From positions 62,001-126,000 of the forward strand of contig NZ_SMGG01000006.1 in assembly GCF_004339245.1 (NCBI RefSeq): 64,000 nt of DNA. The letters are read 5' to 3'. The stretch is from Seleniivibrio woodruffii. GTDB lineage: Bacteria > Chrysiogenota > Deferribacteres > Deferribacterales > Geovibrionaceae. The position numbers were made by a program, and so were the translations under genes. This document shows, piece after piece, positions 58,580 through 64,000 of this stretch; within the stretch, counting starts at the first letter, position 1; each line of letters opens with the position of its first letter. The notes below the pieces were generated by a model. It was not told the DNA's origin, did not search any database, and saw nothing but the letters and a program-made list of their open reading frames with translations.

Positions 58580-59794
58580 CTATTCGTGTCTGAGAGCCTC
58601 GATGGGGTCGAGCCGTGCCGCTTTCAATGCTGGGAAATATCCGAAGATGATGCCCACCGCAACGGAAAAAAGGAACGAAAGCAGAACCACTCCGCCGTCA
58701 AAAACGTAAGGGACGTTTATCACACTGGAAATGCCGAAAGAGGCCGCAATGGCTATTATTATTCCGATTATGCCGCCCAGAGACGACAGAACCACCGCCT
58801 CCACCAGAAACTGGAGCAGAACCTCCCGCTCCATGGCTCCTATTGCAAGCCTGATGCCTATCTCTCTGGTTCGTTCGGTGACGGACACCAGCATTATGTT
58901 CATGATGCCTATGCCGCCCACAAGAAGACTCACCGCCGCAACAGCACCCAGAAGAGCCGTCAGCACCTTTGTTGTGCTGGTGAGCATCTTGGTTATCTCC
59001 TTCATGTCCATTACGTTGAAGTTGTTGTCCTCGTTGAACGCAAGATGTCTGCGCTCCCGCATGAGGGACTCTATCTCGGTGATGGCGTCGTCTGTGGATA
59101 CACCGTCTTTCACCGATATCTGAATCATATTAACATCTTTGCTTCCTGTCAGCCTGCGTTGAACGGTTTTGAGCGGCATTATGACGATATCGTCCTGATC
59201 GCTGCCCATGCTGGACTGACCTTTTGCCTCCATAACGCCGATTATGGAGCAGGTGAAGTTCTTAACCCTCATGGACTGCCCAACCGGATCCTGTCCGCCG
59301 AAAAGGTTTTTGCTCACAGTTGCACCGACCACACAAACCGAACGGCCGCCGGAAAGCTCCGCATCCTCGAACATACGGCCGTTTGAGATGCTTCTGTTTC
59401 TGATGGTGAAAAATTCGTTGTCGGTTCCGGTTATGTTCGTCTGCCAGTTTGAGTTTCCGTTAACCACCGTTTCAGATGTTGAAGCTGTGGGGGTCACAGC
59501 CGCAACAGAATCTATCTCTTTGTGGATGGCCTTCGCATCGGCAATGCTGAAAGCAGGGGCCACAGTTCTGTCGGGTCCGCCCATCCTCTTTCCGGTGGTG
59601 AGTATCAGCATGTTGTTTCCCATGCTGGCTATCTGGTTCGTAACCTGCGCCGTGGTTCCGTTGCCCACAGTGACAAGGGTGATAACCGCCGCAACGCCTA
59701 TAACTATACCGAGCACCGTAAGGAACGAACGCAGTACGTTTCTGCGTATCTCCCTGAGTGCAAGAAGAATTGTATTAAAAAGCATTATCCGCAT
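58580..59794 (-). CDS. MacB-type ABC transporter permease
   Basis: 404 residues. The order is one membrane helix (about 22-45), a large periplasmic MacB_PCD domain (about 48-250), then three helices with the FtsX signature (AVSLLVGGIGIMNIMLVSVT, ERTREIGIRLAIGA). It ends PALKAARLDPIEALRHE, as in MacB/LolE-like permeases. It is the last gene of a four-gene operon with the ATPase, adaptor and outer-membrane channel, so it forms a MacAB-TolC-like efflux pump. It is a separate permease rather than a MacB fusion. Confidence 0.92.
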   Translation of the reverse strand: MRIMLFNTILLALREIRRNVLRSFLTVLGIVIGVAAVITLVTVGNGTTAQVTNQIASMGNNMLILTTGKRMGGPDRTVAPAFSIADAKAIHKEIDSVAAVTPTASTSETVVNGNSNWQTNITGTDNEFFTIRNRSISNGRMFEDAELSGGRSVCVVGATVSKNLFGGQDPVGQSMRVKNFTCSIIGVMEAKGQSSMGSDQDDIVIMPLKTVQRRLTGSKDVNMIQISVKDGVSTDDAITEIESLMRERRHLAFNEDNNFNVMDMKEITKMLTSTTKVLTALLGAVAAVSLLVGGIGIMNIMLVSVTERTREIGIRLAIGAMEREVLLQFLVEAVVLSSLGGIIGIIIAIAASFGISSVINVPYVFDGGVVLLSFLFSVAVGIIFGYFPALKAARLDPIEALRHE

Positions 59795-59795
59795 G

Positions 59796-60479
59796 TCACA
59801 CCACCAGTCCGTCTTTAAAATGGATGCACCGTTTGGCGTATGCCGCCATTTCCGGCTCGTGGGTCACCATTACGATTGTTATGCCCTGTTCGCTGTTCAG
59901 CCTTGTCAGAAGCTCCATGATCTCCACACTGCGGGCGGAGTCAAGGTTTCCGGTGGGTTCGTCTGCAAACAGAACCGAAGGGCTGGTGACTATCGCCCTT
60001 GCTATCGCCACCCTCTGCTGCTGACCGCCTGAAAGCTCGTTGGGGTTGTGCTTCTCCCAGCCGTTCAGCCCCACCATACCCAAAGCTCTCGCCGCCTCCT
60101 TCTTCCTTTCGGAGGCCGAAACCCCTCTGTAAAGGAGCGGAAGTTCCACGTTCTCTATTGCGCTGGTGCGGCTAAGCAGGTTGAATCCCTGAAAAACGAA
60201 GCCTATGTAATTACGGCGCAGTCTCGCCAGCTGATCTCTGTCCAGTCCGCCCACCTCCACACCGCCGAAACGGTACGATCCGCCTGAGGGTGTGTCCAGA
60301 CATCCCAGAATGTTCATACAGGTGGATTTGCCGGAGCCGCTCGGCCCCATGACCGCAACAAAATCACCCGATTCGATGGTTATGTCGATGCCACGTAGAG
60401 CGTGCATCTCCGACTGCCCCATCCCGTATATCTTTGTCACGCCCTTAAGCTCTATGAGCGGCGTGTTTCCCGTTTCCAT
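59796..60479 (-). CDS. MacB/LolD-type ABC transporter ATPase
   Basis: 227 residues. Walker A GPSGSGKST, Q-loop VFQGFNLLSR, signature LSGGQQQRVAIARAI, Walker B SVLFADEPTGNLD and switch MVTHEPEM. This is the typical sequence class of MacB/LolD ATPases. ATG 60479 is preferred over GTG 60482, because it overlaps the adaptor stop (TGATG) and sits better relative to AAAGGG. It powers the neighbouring permease. Confidence 0.94.
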   Translation of the reverse strand: METGNTPLIELKGVTKIYGMGQSEMHALRGIDITIESGDFVAVMGPSGSGKSTCMNILGCLDTPSGGSYRFGGVEVGGLDRDQLARLRRNYIGFVFQGFNLLSRTSAIENVELPLLYRGVSASERKKEAARALGMVGLNGWEKHNPNELSGGQQQRVAIARAIVTSPSVLFADEPTGNLDSARSVEIMELLTRLNSEQGITIVMVTHEPEMAAYAKRCIHFKDGLVV

Positions 60480-61744
60480 CACTTACCCTTTGCGTTTACT
60501 GTGCCGATGACCAGTTCGTCACCCGCTTTTATATCCCCCTGAATAAGCTCTCTGCCGTTTCCGTTGCTCTCTCCTGTGGCAACCTCAACAGGCTGGGGCA
60601 TTCCGTTCACCAGTTTGTAGACTGTCTGCGCTCCCTCTTTTTTCTGTCGGGGAGCGGTTTTTGCCGCTCTGAGGGGACGGGGCATCAGCTTGCTGACGAA
60701 AGAACCGCCGGAAGCATCCATTGCGGGGGGCGCATATCTGAACGCTTCGTTGGGGATTATCACTGCGTTCTTCTGCTCTTTGACTATTATGTCGGATGTG
60801 GCGGTCATTCCGGGGCGAAGGAGCATATTGCTGTTGTCCACCCTGATGACGGTTGCATAGGTGACCACGTTGTCAACGGTCTCAGAGCCGTATCTGGCCT
60901 GAGTTATGTCACCTTTGAAGACCTTGTCGGGATATGCGTCCACAGTGAACTCCGCACGCATCCCCTCTTTCACCTGACCTATGTCCGCCTCATCAACGTT
61001 CACTATAAGCTCCATCTCTTTCAGATCCTCCGCAAGGGTGAAGAGCACCGGAGCCTGATATGAAGCCGCAACGGTCTGACCGGGTTCAACGCTTCTGGTG
61101 AGCACAACCCCGTTCACAGGCGACAGAATCTTGGCCTTTGAAAGGTCTGTCTTTGCGGATTTCAGGTTCGCTTCGGCCTGTGCGGACTGAGCCTGCGCCG
61201 AAGCTGTGTTTGCCACCGCACGGTCATAGTCGGCCTGTGCCGCATCCATATCCGATTTTGAAGGGGACTTCCCCTGAGTTATGTCATACAGATTTTTAAG
61301 TCTGTTCAGTTTTGCCAGTGTCTCCCTTTCGGTGGCCTGCGACTGAAGAACGGTTGCCTGAGCAGCCTTAACGGCCGCCGCATACTGGGTCAGCTGACTC
61401 TCCAGCTTCTCCGTGTCCAGTTCCGCAAGGATCTGACCTTTGGTCACTTTGCTGTTGTAGTCCGCATAAACGGCCTTAACCGTTCCCGAAAGCTCACTGC
61501 CCACCTCAACCTGATTTGTGGGCTGAAGGGTTCCCGTTGCGGATATCTTTACGGTGAAATCACCCTGCTCCGCCTTAACCGTTTTATACTGCGGAATGTC
61601 GTTCTTTCCGCTCACACAGGTCTTTATGCCCAGTGCGATGACTATCACTGCGATAACGCCCAGCCAGATGAATTTTTTCCGGCCGCCGCCGCTTCTTTTT
61701 CCGCCTATTTTTCCCGCAATCTCAGCGGTGTTTACTTTGCTCAT
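60479..61744 (-). CDS. MacA-like periplasmic adaptor (membrane fusion) protein
   Basis: 421 residues. One N-terminal membrane helix (about 24-43), then a lipoyl/barrel-sandwich domain (QVEVGSELSGTVKAVYADYN), a long alpha hairpin (about 110-200, rich in Ala and Gln), and beta-barrel and membrane-proximal domains (VNVDEADIGQVKEGMRAEFT). It links the inner-membrane permease to the outer-membrane channel. The insert near 330-365 (PRPLRAAKTAPRQKKEG) is a basic, low-complexity loop. It overlaps the channel gene's stop by four bases. Confidence 0.92.
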   Translation of the reverse strand: MSKVNTAEIAGKIGGKRSGGGRKKFIWLGVIAVIVIALGIKTCVSGKNDIPQYKTVKAEQGDFTVKISATGTLQPTNQVEVGSELSGTVKAVYADYNSKVTKGQILAELDTEKLESQLTQYAAAVKAAQATVLQSQATERETLAKLNRLKNLYDITQGKSPSKSDMDAAQADYDRAVANTASAQAQSAQAEANLKSAKTDLSKAKILSPVNGVVLTRSVEPGQTVAASYQAPVLFTLAEDLKEMELIVNVDEADIGQVKEGMRAEFTVDAYPDKVFKGDITQARYGSETVDNVVTYATVIRVDNSNMLLRPGMTATSDIIVKEQKNAVIIPNEAFRYAPPAMDASGGSFVSKLMPRPLRAAKTAPRQKKEGAQTVYKLVNGMPQPVEVATGESNGNGRELIQGDIKAGDELVIGTVNAKGK

Positions 61745-63168
61745 TCGCTCTTCTCCCCTGTTTCGATTGATTCCCAGCCGCCGCCGAGTGCTTTATATAA
61801 ACTGACAAGGTTTGTACCCGCCGAACCTTTGCTTGTCTGGAGCTGATTGTTGTAGCTGATGTATGACTGTTCTGCGGATTTCACATCCGTATATTCCGCC
61901 AGTCCCGCCTGATATTTCTGCCTTGCAAGCAGATAGGCCGCCTCGGCGGATTCTGCCGCCTTTGCAAGCTGCAGAGCCTTGGAATACTGCTCCGAATAGC
62001 CTTTAAGGGCGTTTTCAGTCTCTTCCAGAGCGTTCAGCACAGCCGACTCATATGCCGCCAGATACTGCTTTCTGGTTTCGTCCTGAACCTTTATGTTGTT
62101 CTTTATTGCGCCGAAATCGAACAGTTTCCATGTCAGACTCGGGCCAATTGATGCGCTGGCACTCTCCTGCTTGAAGAGACTGCCGAAATCGGACGAGGAA
62201 AGCCCCAATGTACCCGAAAGGGTCAGTTTGGGATATCTGTCCGCCTCCGCAACTCCCACTCTGGCCGTCTGAGCCGCCAGTTCCCTTTCCGCCTGACGGA
62301 TGTCCGGTCTGCGGCGGAGCATGTCCGCAGGGATCCCCGCTGCGGCTGAAACCGGCACAACAGGAACCACACCGCTCTGGCCGAGCATACTGTCCAGACT
62401 GCCCGGCGTCTGACCCGTCAGCACAGCAAGTCTGTTCATATACTGGGCTATGGAAAGCCGCTGATCGTGAAGGTTCGTTTTCGCATATTCAAGGGTATAC
62501 TGAGCCGTGCGCACATCGGTTTCGTCCCCGGTACCCGCCCGATATTTCTTTTTCGCAATCTCATAAAGTTCAGTCTTTATGGCGATATCCTTTTCATAGT
62601 AGCTCAGGTTGCTCTGTGCGGCACGCAGAGAGATATAATTTTTCGCCGTTTCCGCAGTCAGAGAGACCAGAACGTCGTGCAGAGCCTCCTTTGAAGCCTC
62701 CGCATCGGCCGAGGCAGCCTCGATGCCCTTTCTCACTCCGCCGAACAGGTCAATCTCCCACGAGGCATCAAACCCTGCTGAATAGCTGTCCTGAGTCTGA
62801 TCAACGGAAGTGTCGCCATAGTAGGTTCCCTTTGCTGATGCCGATGCCGAAAGGCTCGGTTTGCCCTCGGCCTCGGTCATTCCCAGTTTTGCACGGGATG
62901 CCGCAAGGGATGCGTAGGCCTTCTTAAGGTCGAGGTTGCCGTCAACGGTCATACCCACAAGTCTGTTCAGTGTGTCGTCGTTAAAGACCTTCCACCACTC
63001 TTTGATTATCTGCGGGTTGTCCGCCTCCGCTTTAACAGGGTTGTTCAGCGCAGTGTGCCAGCCGGCAGGAAGCTTGGCTTCCGGCCTGACATAATCACGC
63101 CCCACGGATGCACACCCGAAAACAGAAAGAACAACAGACAGATACAAAAAAATCTTTGTCAGTTTCAT
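61741..63168 (-). CDS. NodT/TolC family outer-membrane efflux lipoprotein
   Basis: 475 residues. The lipobox SVFGCASVG (Cys19 counted from MKLTKI) predicts a lipoprotein, as in OprM/NodT channels. Two OEP repeats (about 60-250 and 270-460) carry the alpha-helical barrel segments (LDLKKAYASLAASRAKLGMT, RRRPDIRQAERELAAQTARV). The start at ATG 63168 is preferred over a TTG at 63183. It is the first gene of the efflux operon; the drug or toxin exported is unknown. Confidence 0.92.
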   Translation of the reverse strand: MKLTKIFLYLSVVLSVFGCASVGRDYVRPEAKLPAGWHTALNNPVKAEADNPQIIKEWWKVFNDDTLNRLVGMTVDGNLDLKKAYASLAASRAKLGMTEAEGKPSLSASASAKGTYYGDTSVDQTQDSYSAGFDASWEIDLFGGVRKGIEAASADAEASKEALHDVLVSLTAETAKNYISLRAAQSNLSYYEKDIAIKTELYEIAKKKYRAGTGDETDVRTAQYTLEYAKTNLHDQRLSIAQYMNRLAVLTGQTPGSLDSMLGQSGVVPVVPVSAAAGIPADMLRRRPDIRQAERELAAQTARVGVAEADRYPKLTLSGTLGLSSSDFGSLFKQESASASIGPSLTWKLFDFGAIKNNIKVQDETRKQYLAAYESAVLNALEETENALKGYSEQYSKALQLAKAAESAEAAYLLARQKYQAGLAEYTDVKSAEQSYISYNNQLQTSKGSAGTNLVSLYKALGGGWESIETGEKSE

Positions 63169-63384
63169 TGATTTAAGTCCCAATAATTTATCATTTGTTA
63201 GGTCTATGACAGTATATAGTACATTTTGTTTCGTTTGAACTGTGTTTTTCCTGTGGAATCAGCGAATAGGCAAATTGTAATAAAGCATCCGCCCGTAATT
63301 TTTGTAAAAAATTCTCAAAAACAGTTTCTATTAACTTTATTTTGTGGTACTTTACCTGCTTATAAACACCGTTTGTTTCCAGTG

Positions 63385-63431
63385 CTCAAAATCGCTGAAA
63401 CCCTCCACAGGCAGGGTGTTCAGATTTTGAG
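63385..63431. other. long bulged hairpin upstream of etfB
   Basis: In the 350-base gap between the efflux operon and etfB. CTCAAAAT/ATTTTGAG, CTGAA/TTCAG and ACCCT/AGGGT stack into an 18-pair stem with two small bulges and an 8-base loop (63405-63412). A T-rich stretch follows. It could be an attenuator or the end of a small transcript. Nothing else recognisable is in the gap except a second small hairpin. Confidence 0.5.
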
Positions 63432-63477
63432 AAGTCGTTTTATTTTAACTCAACAGAACAGACCCTGACAGGCAGAG

Positions 63478-63497
63478 GCTTTCACGCTTGTGAAGGC
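63478..63497. promoter_or_regulatory. palindrome directly upstream of etfB
   Basis: GCTTTCAC-GCTT-GTGAAGGC gives an 8-base stem (one G-T pair). It contains the symmetrical TTCAC-N4-GTGAA. It ends 22 bases before the etfB start. It may be an operator or a leader hairpin. Confidence 0.35.
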
Positions 63498-63518
63498 AAA
63501 GTTATATATGAGGTAGTT

Positions 63519-64000
63519 ATGCAAGTCATAGCATGTATCAAACAAGTACCTGACACTACGCAGGTTCAGATCGACCCGAAGACGAACACTCTGGTGAGGG
63601 ACGGTATACCCTTTATCGTCAACCCCTACGACACCCATGCACTGGAGGAATGTCTGAGACTCAAGGACAGATACGGATTTAAAGTCACCGCTGTTTCCAT
63701 GGGACCGCCCAATGCGGAAGCGGCTCTGCGCAAAGCTCTGTCTTTGGGTGCGGACAGAGCGGTTCTTCTTTCGGACAGGGTTTTCGGAGGTGCGGACACG
63801 CTGGCAACCAGCAACGTTCTCACTGCCGCAATCCGCAAACTGGCCGAAGAGGAGGATGTTGCCATTGTTTTCTGCGGAAAGCAGACCATCGACGGCGACA
63901 CGGCGCAGGTGGGTCCCGGAATCGCAACCCGTATGGAGCTGGAACAGCTCACACTTGTTGACAGGATTCTGGAGCTTGACACAGATTCGAAAAAACTGGT
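63519..64000 (+). CDS. etfB: electron transfer flavoprotein beta subunit EtfB (3' end outside window)
   Basis: 160 complete codons are visible before the window ends. The start MQVIACIKQVPDTTQVQID, then VNPYDTHALEECLRLKD, SLGADRAVLLSD and FCGKQTIDGDTAQVGPGIAT are typical of EtfB, which with EtfA carries electrons between acyl-CoA or other dehydrogenases and the quinone pool or a bifurcating partner. A typical member has about 250-265 residues, so about 100 are missing. GAGGTAG precedes the ATG. etfA is expected just outside the window. Confidence 0.94.
   Translation, partial: MQVIACIKQVPDTTQVQIDPKTNTLVRDGIPFIVNPYDTHALEECLRLKDRYGFKVTAVSMGPPNAEAALRKALSLGADRAVLLSDRVFGGADTLATSNVLTAAIRKLAEEEDVAIVFCGKQTIDGDTAQVGPGIATRMELEQLTLVDRILELDTDSKKL

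Noticed and set aside
63478-63497. Rex redox-repressor site before etfB
   Set aside because: Rex sites read TTGTGAA-N4-TTCACAA; here the half-sites are in the opposite order (TTCAC-N4-GTGAA).
1-64000. CRISPR array, insertion sequence, rRNA or tRNA gene, prophage
   Set aside because: No regularly spaced repeats, transposase, integrase or phage structural gene was seen, and no stretch folds convincingly as tRNA or matches rRNA by eye.

Overview
The window looks like part of the chromosome of a motile, Gram-negative, strictly or facultatively anaerobic bacterium. Evidence: lipoprotein and outer-membrane genes (secretin, TolC-type channel, kdsA), type IV pilus genes, a chemotaxis operon, a Ccm cytochrome c maturation system, a tetraheme cytochrome, NfnAB, an Etf and an NADPH-type butanol/aldehyde reductase. 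Base composition is near 50% GC with uniform codon use. My best guess is a member of the Deferribacterota (Geovibrio / Denitrovibrio / Seleniivibrio-like). That is inference from gene content only; no rRNA or tRNA gene is visible to test it.

Layout. 1-6750 (+): a 5'-truncated chemoreceptor, cheW, cheR, cheD, cheB and a 7-TM multi-PAS histidine kinase. 6757-9514 (-): an unknown protein and pabC/pabB for folate. 9612-13873: two convergent diguanylate cyclases, one with three tandem periplasmic binding domains. 14094-23326: a YqhD-like reductase, a DUF1456 protein split into two frames, nfnAB, a metallophosphoesterase, a ferredoxin-methyltransferase pair, an old yellow enzyme with an MFS transporter. 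23340-24020: a vapBC toxin-antitoxin pair with its palindromic operator and a terminator. 24023-29523: ccmEFABCD (with a 42-residue ccmD) and divergent ccdA; ccmE has Cys instead of the heme-binding His. 29513-33197 (-): a three-gene operon with a caspase-like lipoprotein. 33198-33650: non-coding, repeats and a structured element. 33651-36529 (-): pilC and pilB. 36684-39426: proS and an M23 peptidase. 39589-44440: a TPR/CsgG-like lipoprotein and a large exported beta-helix protein. 44441-52001: a pseudopilin in an operon with a two-component pair, and divergently a pilM/N-pilO-pilP-secretin-TPR operon. 51998-56836 (-): bacteriohemerythrin, tetraheme cytochrome, hemW, kdsA, a tiny membrane ORF and an exported protein. 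57085-63168 (-): an aldehyde dehydrogenase, then a MacAB-TolC-type efflux operon. 63519-64000 (+): start of etfB.

How the genes connect. The chemotaxis block forms an adaptation module (receptor with a possible CheR tether, CheR, CheD, CheB). Two diguanylate cyclases with GGEEF and I-sites sit in the same window as a PilB ATPase whose N-terminal domain is of the MshEN type, a family known to bind c-di-GMP. The Ccm system, CcdA, the tetraheme cytochrome and HemW belong to heme/cytochrome metabolism.

The least explained parts are the caspase-lipoprotein operon, in which two neighbouring proteins share a C-terminal module and even the gene-junction DNA; the CsgG-like/beta-helix pair; the pseudopilin-two-component operon; and the structured intergenic element after pilC. 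Several intergenic spaces carry dispersed inverted repeats of one or two related families.
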